A stretch of 57,226 bases of DNA, from NCBI GenBank assembly GCA_035544675.1, contig DATKCA010000123.1, positions 1-57,226 on the forward strand, read 5' to 3'. The notes below the pieces were generated by a model that saw only the letters and a program-made list of their open reading frames with translations, did no database searches and was not told the DNA's origin. Positions 9,359 through 17,873 of the stretch are shown piece by piece. Origin of the DNA: DATKCA01 sp035544675 (lineage in GTDB: Bacteria > Acidobacteriota > Thermoanaerobaculia > Gp7-AA8). Position numbers and translations under genes: made by a program. Positions within the stretch are counted from its first letter, which is position 1; each line of letters opens with the position of its first letter.

Positions 9359-9832
9359 TCAAGCCGCAGCGACTCCCGCCTCGGATGTCGTGTGCGCGGT
9401 GCACGTCACCAGCAGAGGCAGCCAGTGGAGCAGGATGACGACCACCGGAAACACACCCAGCACGACGCGCAGCCACAGCAACGACGGCGGAAGGGGAAGC
9501 GGATTGACCCACGTGTACAGCCCGTGAATGGCCCAGAACAGACCGACTGTGAACACGGTCAGCCGGGCGAACTTTCCGCCCCTCACACCGAGGCCCGACG
9601 CGTACACGATGAGGGCACCGGCGAGGAGGAGCAGGAGGCTCCACGAGAAGTTCAGCGCGAACAACGCCCACACCAGGCTGTCGGCGACACCGTCCAGCCC
9701 CCGTCGCCACTGCATGTGATAGGGAAGAAAGAAGTGGTATGCAGCCAACCCGCAGTCGTGCAGACCGGCCAGCAGCAGCGGGATGCGCCAACTCTTCGGG
9801 ACGACGTCGAGGGCACGGTGTGCGGTGACCAT
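9359..9832 (-). CDS. Small multi-pass membrane protein of unknown function
   Basis: The product of about 157 aa has four predicted membrane helices separated by short loops and ends in a soluble tail. I do not recognise the family. I chose the ATG at 9832 (MVTAHRALDVVPKSW). A longer form from a TTG near 9868 cannot be excluded, because the residues upstream also look protein-like. It lies 61 nt downstream of the NmrA-like gene on the same strand and may share its transcript. Confidence 0.6.
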   Translation of the reverse strand: MVTAHRALDVVPKSWRIPLLLAGLHDCGLAAYHFFLPYHMQWRRGLDGVADSLVWALFALNFSWSLLLLLAGALIVYASGLGVRGGKFARLTVFTVGLFWAIHGLYTWVNPLPLPPSLLWLRVVLGVFPVVVILLHWLPLLVTCTAHTTSEAGVAAA

Positions 9833-9893
9833 GTCGAAACCTACGCAGACCGCGGATGCGAGTTTCAAAGCCGGAACCGCGGCGCGGCATTCA

Positions 9894-10805
9894 TCACCCC
9901 TGAAGCTCGATCCCCTGGTGCGCGCGGTACCACTCCAGCGTCGCCGGAATCGCCTGGGCATACGGCGTCATCGGAACGCTGCCGAAACACTGCACGTATT
10001 TCGATCCGTCGAGCAGGACCGGCGCGGTCCACAAGTGCGCGATGTCGCCCACGCCTCGCAGCCGCAGGAGCAGCGGCGGCACGGTGAGCATGCGCGGCAC
10101 GCGGCCCGCCGCTTCGCCGACGGCTCGGATGAAGCGTCCCGGCGTGGTGCGCGCGCCCGGCACATGAAAGGTCTCACCGTCGGTATCGGGCGCCGTGCCC
10201 ACCTCGACGAGCGCGCGGGCGGCGTCGGGCATGTACACGAACTCGACGGCGACGTCGCGCGGCCCGGGCCAGAGAACAGCGTCGTGACGGATCGCCGCCA
10301 GGAACACGCGCGCGGTGAGCGACACGACGTGCGGGCCGTAGAACTCCGGCAGACGGACCACGCAGTAGCGCGCGCCGGACATCCGCAGCTTCGCCTCCAT
10401 CCGCGCTCGCAACGCACCGCGCTTCGAGGTCGGGGTGGCCGGTCTCCGCTCGTCGATCTCCTGCTCCGGTCGGGCCGCCCCGTAGATCCAGACGTTGGCG
10501 GGGAAGACCAGGCGGACGCCGGTGTCGCGGCACGCGTCGATGGCCGCCTCCAGCAACTGCGGAAACTCATCGAGCCATCGCTTGAAACGGGGGTTGACGC
10601 AGAAGAATGCGGCGCCGGCACGGCCGATCGCGCGCCCCAGCTCGGTCCCGTTGCGCGCATCCGCCCGGACCATCTCCACGCCGGACGGCAGCCCGGCGCG
10701 GGCCGGGTCCCGGACGATGGCCCGCACCGCATGACCCGCGGCGAGGGCGGCATCCACGACGTTGCGGCCAAGCCCGCCGCCGGCACCGATCACCACCACC
10801 TGCAT
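9894..10805 (-). CDS. NAD(P)-binding oxidoreductase, NmrA / extended-SDR-like
   Basis: The 303-aa protein opens with MQVVVIGAGGGLGRNVVDAA, a Rossmann GxGGxxG dinucleotide site. VRAIVRDPAR, which typically reads the NADP phosphate, follows near residue 30. A VWIYG motif and a late VRLPEFYGP resemble nucleoside-diphosphate-sugar epimerases and NmrA-like reductases. A canonical YxxxK pair is not evident, so it may be a redox sensor or an atypical reductase. The start is supported by TAGAAT 9 nt upstream. Confidence 0.8.
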   Translation of the reverse strand: MQVVVIGAGGGLGRNVVDAALAAGHAVRAIVRDPARAGLPSGVEMVRADARNGTELGRAIGRAGAAFFCVNPRFKRWLDEFPQLLEAAIDACRDTGVRLVFPANVWIYGAARPEQEIDERRPATPTSKRGALRARMEAKLRMSGARYCVVRLPEFYGPHVVSLTARVFLAAIRHDAVLWPGPRDVAVEFVYMPDAARALVEVGTAPDTDGETFHVPGARTTPGRFIRAVGEAAGRVPRMLTVPPLLLRLRGVGDIAHLWTAPVLLDGSKYVQCFGSVPMTPYAQAIPATLEWYRAHQGIELQG

Positions 10806-10820
10806 TGCGGCGGCATTCTA
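10806..10820 (-). promoter_or_regulatory. TAGAAT box 9 nt before a start codon
   Basis: TAGAAT on the minus strand at 10820-10815 precedes the ATG at 10805 by 9 nt. A GGAAACC heptamer array starts just upstream. Confidence 0.4.
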
Positions 10821-11092
10821 TTGAGGGGGCACGGTAACCGGAAACCGGAAACCGGTAACCGGAAACCGGCAACCGGGATCGGATCTTCGGTCGGAAGTCC
10901 GAAGCCGGGCGCGGGCGCGGGCACGGGCTCGGGCACGGGAAAGTCAAAAGCCGGGCTCGGGCAGGGATGGATGGAGGCACCGGTGTCCTCACCGGCGCCC
11001 CGGTTTCCGGTTGCCGGTTTCCGGTTGCCGGTTTCCGGCAACGGGCAACGGGCAACGGGCAACCGGTCACCGGCAACGGGTTCACAACGTGC
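10821..11092. repeat. Composite repeat block: GGAAACC/GGTTGCC heptamers, GGGCNC hexamers and a family B palindrome
   Basis: This 270-nt gap is built almost wholly of repeats. GGTAACC/GGAAACC heptamers lie at about 10829-10880. CGGGCA/CGGGCT hexamers lie at about 10905-10945. A shared segment GTCAAAAGCCGGGCTCGG at about 10942 recurs at about 30672. A TGGAGGC-headed palindrome with TCCT loop lies at 10970-11005. GGTTTCC, GGTTGCC and GGGCAAC heptamers run to about 11090. No gene lies in it. Confidence 0.85.
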
Positions 11093-11114
11093 TACCGTTT
11101 CTGCAGCGGCTGTC

Positions 11115-11426
11115 ATGGCAGAAGACGACTTCGACTCCACCCTCATCCGGAGAGGACGGAAGGCAGTCACTTTCGCAGACATGGCCCAGTTCGTTCACAC
11201 GCTGGAGAGCCGGCCCATCGCCACGCTGCTGAACGAGCTGCCGGAGATCGCCCGGCTGTCCGAAGCGAAGCTGGTGCTGGCCACGAAGATCCTGCGCCGC
11301 CGTTTCGAGGGCGAGAGCGCCGTCGATCAGCAACAGCTCCGCGTCTTCGCCAACGAGATCGCCGCCGGCGTCAAGGACGCGGACCTCGCCGCGCGCATCC
11401 GCGGGATCTTCGCCCGGTTCAAGTGA
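11115..11426 (+). CDS. Hypothetical 103-aa protein
   Basis: A small, soluble, helix-rich protein (starting MAEDDFDSTLIRRGRKAVTF) with regular amphipathic patterns and no membrane segment or signal peptide. Third codon positions match the neighbours, whereas the long open frame continuing upstream is only repeat read-through, so I start at the ATG at 11115. I do not recognise the family. The S9 peptidase follows after 31 nt on the same strand. Confidence 0.6.
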   Translation: MAEDDFDSTLIRRGRKAVTFADMAQFVHTLESRPIATLLNELPEIARLSEAKLVLATKILRRRFEGESAVDQQQLRVFANEIAAGVKDADLAARIRGIFARFK

Positions 11427-11457
11427 GGCGATATAGGATGGCGCCGAGGTTTCACAA

Positions 11458-13383
11458 ATGCGCAAGGCGCTCATCGTCACATTCGTATCGCTGGTCATTG
11501 CCATCTCCGCACTCGCTCAGGTTCCGGAGAACCTGGTCGTCGAGAGCGTTCCGGCGCTGCCGCGCGATCTCGTTGATCGGCTCTATCCGTATTTCGAGAC
11601 CCGCAGTGCCATCCTGAACAACTGGCACCCCACCCGTCGTGAAATGCTGATCACGACCCGGTTCGGCGACACCACGCAGCTCCATTACGTGAACGCGCCG
11701 GGTGCGGCGCGAAAGCAGCTCACGTTTTTCGCCGATCGCGTCGGTGGTGGCTCGTTCCGTCCGAAGGCCGGCGACATCATCGTGTTCTCCAAAGACGTGG
11801 GCGGCGGCGAGTTCTTTCAGTACTACCGGTACTCGCCCGCCGACGGCACGACCACGCTCCTGACCGACGGCAAGTCGCGAAACACGGGACTGCAATGGTC
11901 AACGAGCGGCCAATGGATGGCGTACAGCTCAACGAAGCGCAACGGCAGGGACACCGACATCCACGTCATGAACCCGGCAGACCCGCAGACTGACCGCGTC
12001 CTCGTGCAGGTGGAGGGTGGCGGCTGGTTCGCGGTGGACTGGTCGCCGGACGACAAGCATCTCATCGTCGGCCAGTACATCGCCGCGGATGAGAGCTATC
12101 TCTATCTGGCCGACGCCAAAACAGGCCAGAAACGACTGCTGACGCCGAAGGGGGGCGAGAAAATCGCCTACACCGGCGCCAGGTTCTCGCCGGACGGCAA
12201 GACGATCTACTTCGTCAGCGACAAGGGCGCGGAATTCCAGCGCCTGGGCAGAATGGAAGTGGCCTCGGGCCGGCAAACGATCCTCACACCGAACCTGAAC
12301 TGGGACGTCGACGAGTTCGACCTCTCGCCGGACGGGAAGTGGATCGCGTACATCGCAAACGAAGATGCCATCGGCGTGCTCCATCTTCTCGACACCACGA
12401 CGGGCAGAGAGGTCCCGGCGCCGAAGCTTCCGCCCGGGATTCCGTTCAATCTGGAGTTTCACCAGAACGGCCGCGACCTCGGCCTGAATCTGAACTCCTG
12501 GACCTCACCCTCGGACGTTTACTCCGTCGACGTCACCACCGGGAAGCTGGAGCGCTGGACGGAAAGCGAGACCGGCGGCCTCAACAACGCCCGCAACGCC
12601 GCGCCGGAATTCATCCGCCTGAAGAGTTTCGACAACCTGCCGGTCTCCGGATTCATCTATCGCCCCGATGCGGCCAGGTTTCCGGGAAAGCGGCCGGTGA
12701 TCATCAACATTCACGGCGGCCCGGAGGGTCAGGCCCGGCCGAACTATCTGAGCTCCACGAATTTCCTGATCAACGAGCTCGGCATCGCCGTGCTCTATCC
12801 GAACGTGCGCGGGTCGAGCGGCTATGGGAAGACGTTCCTGACGCTCGACAACGCCATGAAGCGGGAAGACTCAGTGCGCGACATCGCCACCTTTCTCGAC
12901 TGGGTCGAAACCGACGCGCGACTCGCCTCCGATCGCATCGCCCTCACCGGCGGAAGTTACGGCGGCTACATGGTGCTGGCGTCGATGACCCATTTCGGCG
13001 ACCGCGTCCGGGCCGCGGTGGACGTGGTCGGAATCTCCAATTTCATCAGCTTCCTGCAGAATACCCAGGACTACCGTCGCGATCTGCGCCGGGCCGAATA
13101 CGGAGATGAGCGCGATCCGGCCATGCGCGCCTTCTTCGAGAAAATCGCGCCGCTGAACAATGTCGGAAAGATCACCAAACCGATGTTCATCGTTCAGGGG
13201 TTCAATGACCCGCGGGTTCCGCACACCGAGGCCCGCCAGATGGTCGATGCCTTGAAGCAGAACGATGTGCCGGTGTGGTTCCTCATGGCCAAAGATGAAG
13301 GACACGGGTTCGCCAAGAAAAAGAATCAGGTCTACCAGGCGGCGGCGACCATTCTCTTTTACCAGCAGCACCTGCTGAACTGA
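11458..13383 (+). CDS. Secreted S9 family peptidase (prolyl oligopeptidase type)
   Basis: The 641-aa protein has a signal peptide (MRKALIVTFVSLVIAISALA), an N-terminal PD40/TolB-like beta-propeller of about 350 residues, and a C-terminal alpha/beta-hydrolase peptidase domain. The catalytic triad is visible: Ser500 in GGSYGGYM, Asp584 in FNDPRVPHTEA, His616 in DEGHGFA. The family cleaves short peptides, often as dipeptidyl or acylaminoacyl peptidases. The signal peptide places it in the periplasm or outside. Start at the ATG at 11458, preceded by a TATAGGAT box and a weak GAGG. Confidence 0.93.
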   Translation: MRKALIVTFVSLVIAISALAQVPENLVVESVPALPRDLVDRLYPYFETRSAILNNWHPTRREMLITTRFGDTTQLHYVNAPGAARKQLTFFADRVGGGSFRPKAGDIIVFSKDVGGGEFFQYYRYSPADGTTTLLTDGKSRNTGLQWSTSGQWMAYSSTKRNGRDTDIHVMNPADPQTDRVLVQVEGGGWFAVDWSPDDKHLIVGQYIAADESYLYLADAKTGQKRLLTPKGGEKIAYTGARFSPDGKTIYFVSDKGAEFQRLGRMEVASGRQTILTPNLNWDVDEFDLSPDGKWIAYIANEDAIGVLHLLDTTTGREVPAPKLPPGIPFNLEFHQNGRDLGLNLNSWTSPSDVYSVDVTTGKLERWTESETGGLNNARNAAPEFIRLKSFDNLPVSGFIYRPDAARFPGKRPVIINIHGGPEGQARPNYLSSTNFLINELGIAVLYPNVRGSSGYGKTFLTLDNAMKREDSVRDIATFLDWVETDARLASDRIALTGGSYGGYMVLASMTHFGDRVRAAVDVVGISNFISFLQNTQDYRRDLRRAEYGDERDPAMRAFFEKIAPLNNVGKITKPMFIVQGFNDPRVPHTEARQMVDALKQNDVPVWFLMAKDEGHGFAKKKNQVYQAAATILFYQQHLLN

Positions 13384-13413
13384 CGCTGGAGCGAACCGGG
13401 ACGATGAACGCGG

Positions 13414-13713
13414 TCACATGAGGCGATAGATCTCGCGATGTCCGGAGTCGACGAGATCCATGTATCCGGCCAGAGCCTCCTGCACCTCGGCGCGCCGGCC
13501 GAACTCGGCCATGTGCCGCTCGAACTGATCGAGCGCATCGAACTCCGCCTCCACGACCACCGTCCAGTACGTGGAGACGACGTCCACGAGCACTTTGCAG
13601 TTGCGGAAGTGATCGTCTTCCTCGAGGCTCGGCACGGTACTCTTGAACTTCCCGGCCAGCTCCTTCGCCTTCCCCGGCTTGCAGCGGAAGACGTCGCGGA
13701 CCAGATAGGTCAT
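13414..13713 (-). CDS. Small dimeric alpha-beta-barrel-like protein
   Basis: The 99-aa protein (MTYLVRDVFRCKPGKAKELA at the start) has the pattern of ferredoxin-like dimeric barrel proteins such as antibiotic-biosynthesis-monooxygenase or NIPSNAP relatives: a first strand with V.D.F, a helix, a strand TVVVEAEFD, and an acidic helix. No cofactor residues are evident. Its ATG overlaps the TGA of mscL (ATGA), so it is translationally coupled to the channel. The start is fixed by that overlap. Confidence 0.7.
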   Translation of the reverse strand: MTYLVRDVFRCKPGKAKELAGKFKSTVPSLEEDDHFRNCKVLVDVVSTYWTVVVEAEFDALDQFERHMAEFGRRAEVQEALAGYMDLVDSGHREIYRLM

Positions 13714-14108
13714 GCCACCGCGGCGCTGCAGGCGCGACAGCGCCGCGCCGCCAGCGGGAGGGCCTCGAGACACTCCGGACAGGCCTTCGTTTCCGCGTCG
13801 GGCCGGAGCAGCCATTTGGCGATGAGAAAGACGACGAACGCGATGATGAGGAAGTCGATGAGAGTGCTGATGAAATGACCGTACAGGATCGCGTTCTCGA
13901 CGGTCTCGCCGGCGGCGTCGGTCGTCGTGCTCAGGACGTACTTCGCTTCGCGCCACCCGCTGCCCGGAAGCAGAAGTCCGATTGGCGGCATCAGGATGTC
14001 CGACACGAGGGCGGAGACCACCTTGCCGACCGCGCCGCCGATGATCACACCGATCGCCAGCGCCATCGCATTCGTCTTCGTCAGGAAGCCTCGGAACTCT
14101 GTGACCAT
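13710..14108 (-). CDS. mscL: Large-conductance mechanosensitive channel MscL with C-terminal zinc ribbon
   Basis: The N-terminal segment EFRGFLTKTNAMALAIGVII with following GGAVGKVV is the MscL first helix and hydrophobic gate. A second membrane helix (STLIDFLIIAFVVFLI) follows, then a cytoplasmic end. The C terminus has a Cys-X2-Cys...Cys-X2-Cys ribbon (CPECLEALPLAARRCRAC), a variant found in some MscL proteins and absent from E. coli. The channel opens under membrane tension during hypo-osmotic shock. I start at the ATG at 14108 because TATCAT lies 6 nt upstream of it; an ATG at 14126 would lie upstream of that box. Confidence 0.95.
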   Translation of the reverse strand: MVTEFRGFLTKTNAMALAIGVIIGGAVGKVVSALVSDILMPPIGLLLPGSGWREAKYVLSTTTDAAGETVENAILYGHFISTLIDFLIIAFVVFLIAKWLLRPDAETKACPECLEALPLAARRCRACSAAVA

Positions 14109-14120
14109 GCGGAGATGATA
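14109..14120 (-). promoter_or_regulatory. TATCAT box 6 nt before mscL
   Basis: TATCAT on the minus strand at 14120-14115 precedes the ATG at 14108 by 6 nt, implying leaderless mscL mRNA and deciding between two candidate starts. Confidence 0.5.
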
Positions 14121-14150
14121 GTTCACAGATTACAGATCACGGCTGTTCAT

Positions 14151-14188
14151 CACGGAATGGAGCGCGGGTGTCCTCACCCGCGCCCCGG
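14151..14188 (+). repeat. REP-like palindrome, family B
   Basis: CGGAATGGAGCG followed by CGGGTG-TCCT-CACCCG makes a compact hairpin behind a GGAG head. Near-identical copies lie at 37853-37887 and, inverted, at 37787-37826 and 53213-53266. Confidence 0.85.
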
Positions 14189-14189
14189 G

Positions 14190-14301
14190 TAGTCCTTAGT
14201 CCTTAGTCCGTAGTCCTTAGGAGAACCGCGCTTCTCCTAAGGACCAAGGACCAAGGACTAAGGACTAAGGACTAAGGACTAAGGACTAAGGACTAAGGAC
14301 T
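14190..14301. repeat. Facing CTAAGGA arrays with a 6-nt loop
   Basis: The left arm 14190-14225 and right arm 14232-14301 pair around CCGCGC. The inner stem TAGTCCTTAGGAGAA matches its inverse almost perfectly. The longer right arm has about nine units, the first two reading GGACCAA. Its end gives the last residues (SP) and the stop of the SEC-C gene. Confidence 0.95.
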
Positions 14302-14739
14302 ACTCGCCACGTCGTGCCAGTGACCGTGCTCAGCCGACCAGACCTTGCCCGCAGGCGCGGGACCGGGAGGCTGCGGCGTCGGAGCGACCGGCTGCGCCGG
14401 CGGCGGCTGCATCATCGCCGGCTGCTGCCCGGCCGGGGCGACCTGCACGGGCGATGCGTCATGCCAGTGTCCGTGCTCGGCGGACCACACCTTGCCCACC
14501 GGCGCCGGCCCCGGCGGCTGGGCCACCGGAGTGGAGGGCGAGGGTGCGGGAACCGGTCCAGCCTGCTGCGCCTTGTCGCCGGTGACCGAGAAGAGCAGAC
14601 CGATCGCGGCGATGACCGCGATGGCGATGATCAGGGCGATGATGCCCTTCGAGAAACCGGAGCGGCCCTTGCCGATGCAGCAGCTCTTGTACTTCATCCC
14701 GCTTCCGCAGGGGCACAGCTCGTTTCTTCCGACTGACAT
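14293..14739 (-). CDS. SEC-C motif protein with one membrane helix and duplicated His-rich tail
   Basis: The 148-aa protein starts MSVGRNELCPCGSGMKYKSC, a textbook SEC-C metal-binding motif (Cys9, Cys11, Cys20, Cys21). A single membrane helix follows (about 33-50). A proline-rich tail carries two copies of a motif KVWSAEHGHWHD, each preceded by PPGPAP. The His-rich units could bind metal. An N-in topology would leave the SEC-C zinc site in the cytoplasm and the tail outside. A GGAG lies before the ATG at 14739. The stop is formed by the heptamer array. Confidence 0.75.
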   Translation of the reverse strand: MSVGRNELCPCGSGMKYKSCCIGKGRSGFSKGIIALIIAIAVIAAIGLLFSVTGDKAQQAGPVPAPSPSTPVAQPPGPAPVGKVWSAEHGHWHDASPVQVAPAGQQPAMMQPPPAQPVAPTPQPPGPAPAGKVWSAEHGHWHDVASSP

Positions 14740-14760
14740 GGTTTCGATCTCCAGAGAAAA

Positions 14761-14789
14761 CAGCGCCGCCGGGCCGGCGGCGCTCCACA
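14761..14789 (-). repeat. REP-like palindrome, family A
   Basis: On the minus strand, TGTGGAGCGCCGCCGG and its complement form a hairpin directly after the stop of the RND pump gene (14790-14792). It could terminate or protect the efflux operon transcript. Confidence 0.85.
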
Positions 14790-17700
14790 TTACGTTGTCG
14801 CCTCTTCCTCAACACGGCGGCGCGAGAAGAATTCGCCCAGACCCGTTTTTGCCCGATCGGCCACTACGAAGAACGCCGGCACGACCAGCAGCGACAGCGC
14901 CGTCGAGACGACCAGGCCGCCGATGATCGCCACCGCCATGGGCCCGCGCGTCTCCGAGCCCGGACCGAGCGCGAGCGCAGGGGGAACCGCCGCCATCATC
15001 GTGGCCATGGACGTCATCATGATCGGTCGCAGCCGGATCGGACCGGCCTTCAGCATCGCGTCATGAGCATTCAGCCCCTCGCGCTGGGCCTGCACCGCAT
15101 AGTCGACCAGGATGATCGAGTTCTTCTTGGCGATGCCGAGCAGCAGCAGCAGGCCGATCATCGAGAAGACGTTGAGCGTCTTCCCGGTCACCAGCAGCGC
15201 GAACGCTGCCCCGGCGATCGAGAGCGGCAGAATCGACAGCACCGTCACCGGGTGCATGAACGAATTGAACTGCGAGGCAAGCACCATGTACGCCACGACG
15301 ATGCCCAGCACCAGCGCAAACATGAGCTGGCTCATCGATTCGCGGAACGCCACGGATGAGCCACCCAGAACGGAGCGGTAGCCGGGGGGCATGTCTTTGC
15401 CGAGGGTCTCCACGAACGCCAGCGCTTCGTCCTGGGCCTTGCCGGGAGCAACGTTTCCGTAAATGGAGATGGCGCGCTCGCGGTCGCGGCGCGTCACGGA
15501 CTGCAGCGCAGGCCGCTCCTCTTCCCTCACCAGCGCCGACAGCGGCACCAGATCTCCCGACGACGTCCGCACGCGCAGCCTGGTCAGATCCTCCGGTCTG
15601 GTCCGCTGCGAGGCGAGCAGGCGCGTGCGGATGTCGATCCGGCGTCCGCCCGTGGAGTACTTCCCGGTCCGGACGCCACCCACCAGCGCGTTCACCGTGG
15701 ACGCCACTTCCTCCACCCGCACGCCCAGATCCGCCGCGCGATCGCGATCGGGGACGATGCGCAGCTCGGGCATGCCCACCTGATAGTCCGTGTCGACGTC
15801 CGTGGCCAGCCCGCTGGCGGCGAGCTTCTCGCGCATGTCGGTCGAGATCTCGACGAGCTTCTCCCACTCCGGCCCGCGGACGGAGAACTCGATGGGGAAC
15901 CCGCGCTGGGCCGTGAAGCCCTGCTGCGACAGGTCCTGCACCACCGCGCGCGCGCCGGGATACGAGTTCAGCTCGCGGCGAACGCGCGTGGCGAACTCCT
16001 GCTGCGTCACCCCGCGCTCGTCCGGTGAGACCATCGTCACGAACAGCACGCCGGTGTTGACCTGCCCTCCGCCGAATCCGCCGACGAAGCCGAACACCCG
16101 GATGACCTCCGGCTGCTGGAGCAGGAACTCTTCCGCGCGGCGGAACACGCGATCGGTCTCGATGAGATTCGCTCCGACGGCAGTCTGCAGCCGGATCATG
16201 AGGCGGCTCTGATCCTGTGAGGGAACGAACTCGCTGGGCAGCTCCTTGAACACGTACATCGAGGCTGCGAACACCAGAGCGGCCATGGCCAGGACCGACA
16301 GCGGCCTCCGCAGCCCTCTGGCCAGCACCTTCGAGTAGAGGTGCGCCAGCCTGTCGAAGGCCACGTCGACGAAATGGCCGATCCTGGTCTGCCGCGCCGC
16401 TCCGGCGTTGAGCATCTGCGCCGAGCGGGCCGGCGCGAGCGTGATGGCCTCGACGTACGAGAGCAGAACGGCCACGCACAGCGTCACGCCGAACTGCAGG
16501 AAGAACTTTCCGACGATCCCCTTCATGAACACGACCGGGAGGAAGATCGCGCACACGGCCAGCGTCGCCGCCAGCGCCGCGAAACTGATCTCGGCAGTCC
16601 CCTCCCGCGCGGCCCGCACACGGTCCTTCCCCATCTCGCCGTGGCGGAAGATGTTCTCCAGCACCATGATCGCGTCGTCCACGACGATGCCTACCGCCAG
16701 CGCCAGCCCGAGCAGCGTGAACGTGTTCAGCGTGAACCCGAAGAAGTAGATGCAGGCCACCGTGCCGAGGAGCGACATGGGGATGGCCAGCACGACGTTG
16801 AGCGTCGCGCCGAGAGATCCGAGGAACAGCCAGCAGATCAGAGCGGTGAGGATGACGGACAGCATCAGCTCGAACTGGATCTCGTGGACCGACTCTTCGA
16901 TGAACTTCGTGGAGTCGAAATTGACGCCGAGCTGCATCTCCGCCGGCAGCGTCTTCCGGATCTCCTCCATCTCCTTCTTGATGCCGGTGGAGACGGCCAC
17001 GGCGTTCGAGCCGCGCTGCTTGCGGATGCCCATGCCCAGGGCCGGCTCGCCGTTGACGCGGGAGAGGCGGCGCATGTCCTCGAAGCCGTCTTCGACGACG
17101 GCGACGTCGCTCAGATACACCGGAGAGCCTTCCACGCTCTTGACGGTGATGCGCCGGAACTCCTCCAGGTTGAAGGCCTCGCCCAGCACGCGCACGTTCA
17201 CTTCGCGTCCCGACGTCTCCAGCCGCCCTGCCGGCAGCTCGACGTGCTGCTGCTGGACCGCCGCCAGGACCTCGTTCACCGTGACACGCCGCTCGTCGAG
17301 CTTGTCGGAATCGACCCAGATGCGGATGTTGCGCTCCAGATAGCCGCCCATCTGGATCTCCCCGACGCCCGGAACCGTCTGCAGCTTTTCCTTCACGCGA
17401 TAGCGCGCGAAGTCCGCCAGCACCTGCGGCGAATACGGCCCCGACAACCCGATCCACATGATGGGCTGATCCTCGGGGTTGGTCTTGGAGACGACGGGCG
17501 GCTCGATGTCGCGGGGCAGACGGCGCTGCACCTGGGCGATGCGGGTCTGCACGTCCTGCAGCGCGAGGTCGACGTTGCGCGCCAGGTCGAGCTCCACGGT
17601 GACGCTGCCGCTGCCCTGCCGCGAGGTCGAGGTGACGTTGCGGACGCCCTCCACCTGCATGACCGCTTCTTCGATCGGCTCGACGAGGTCGTGCTCGATG

Positions 17701-17873
17701 ACTTCCGGCGCCGCCCCTTCCCACGCCACGCCGACGTTGATGGTCGGGAAGTCGACGTCGGGGAACTGGCTGATGCCGATGCGCGTGGCGGCGACGCCGC
17801 CGAAGACGACGGTGGCCATCATGATCATCCACGCGAAGACCGGTTTGTCGATGCAGACTTCGGTGATCTTCAT
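14790..17873 (-). CDS. RND efflux pump inner-membrane subunit (HAE1/AcrB type)
   Basis: The 1027-aa proton antiporter has the usual duplicated layout: N-terminal helix (KPVFAWMIMMATVVFGGVAA), a large periplasmic porter loop, helices 2-6, a second loop and a second helix set. The proton-relay Asp pair is at 399-400 in GIVVDDAIMVLEN. It exports drugs, detergents or metabolites together with the adaptor and TolC-like genes upstream. It overlaps the adaptor gene by 4 nt (ATGA at 17870-17873). No local regulator is encoded nearby. The substrate cannot be read from sequence. Confidence 0.95.
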   Translation of the reverse strand: MKITEVCIDKPVFAWMIMMATVVFGGVAATRIGISQFPDVDFPTINVGVAWEGAAPEVIEHDLVEPIEEAVMQVEGVRNVTSTSRQGSGSVTVELDLARNVDLALQDVQTRIAQVQRRLPRDIEPPVVSKTNPEDQPIMWIGLSGPYSPQVLADFARYRVKEKLQTVPGVGEIQMGGYLERNIRIWVDSDKLDERRVTVNEVLAAVQQQHVELPAGRLETSGREVNVRVLGEAFNLEEFRRITVKSVEGSPVYLSDVAVVEDGFEDMRRLSRVNGEPALGMGIRKQRGSNAVAVSTGIKKEMEEIRKTLPAEMQLGVNFDSTKFIEESVHEIQFELMLSVILTALICWLFLGSLGATLNVVLAIPMSLLGTVACIYFFGFTLNTFTLLGLALAVGIVVDDAIMVLENIFRHGEMGKDRVRAAREGTAEISFAALAATLAVCAIFLPVVFMKGIVGKFFLQFGVTLCVAVLLSYVEAITLAPARSAQMLNAGAARQTRIGHFVDVAFDRLAHLYSKVLARGLRRPLSVLAMAALVFAASMYVFKELPSEFVPSQDQSRLMIRLQTAVGANLIETDRVFRRAEEFLLQQPEVIRVFGFVGGFGGGQVNTGVLFVTMVSPDERGVTQQEFATRVRRELNSYPGARAVVQDLSQQGFTAQRGFPIEFSVRGPEWEKLVEISTDMREKLAASGLATDVDTDYQVGMPELRIVPDRDRAADLGVRVEEVASTVNALVGGVRTGKYSTGGRRIDIRTRLLASQRTRPEDLTRLRVRTSSGDLVPLSALVREEERPALQSVTRRDRERAISIYGNVAPGKAQDEALAFVETLGKDMPPGYRSVLGGSSVAFRESMSQLMFALVLGIVVAYMVLASQFNSFMHPVTVLSILPLSIAGAAFALLVTGKTLNVFSMIGLLLLLGIAKKNSIILVDYAVQAQREGLNAHDAMLKAGPIRLRPIMMTSMATMMAAVPPALALGPGSETRGPMAVAIIGGLVVSTALSLLVVPAFFVVADRAKTGLGEFFSRRRVEEEATT

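Noticed and set aside
14109..14126. Upstream ATG for mscL at 14126
   Set aside because: It lies upstream of the TATCAT box and would not be transcribed. The known MscL N terminus fits the ATG at 14108.
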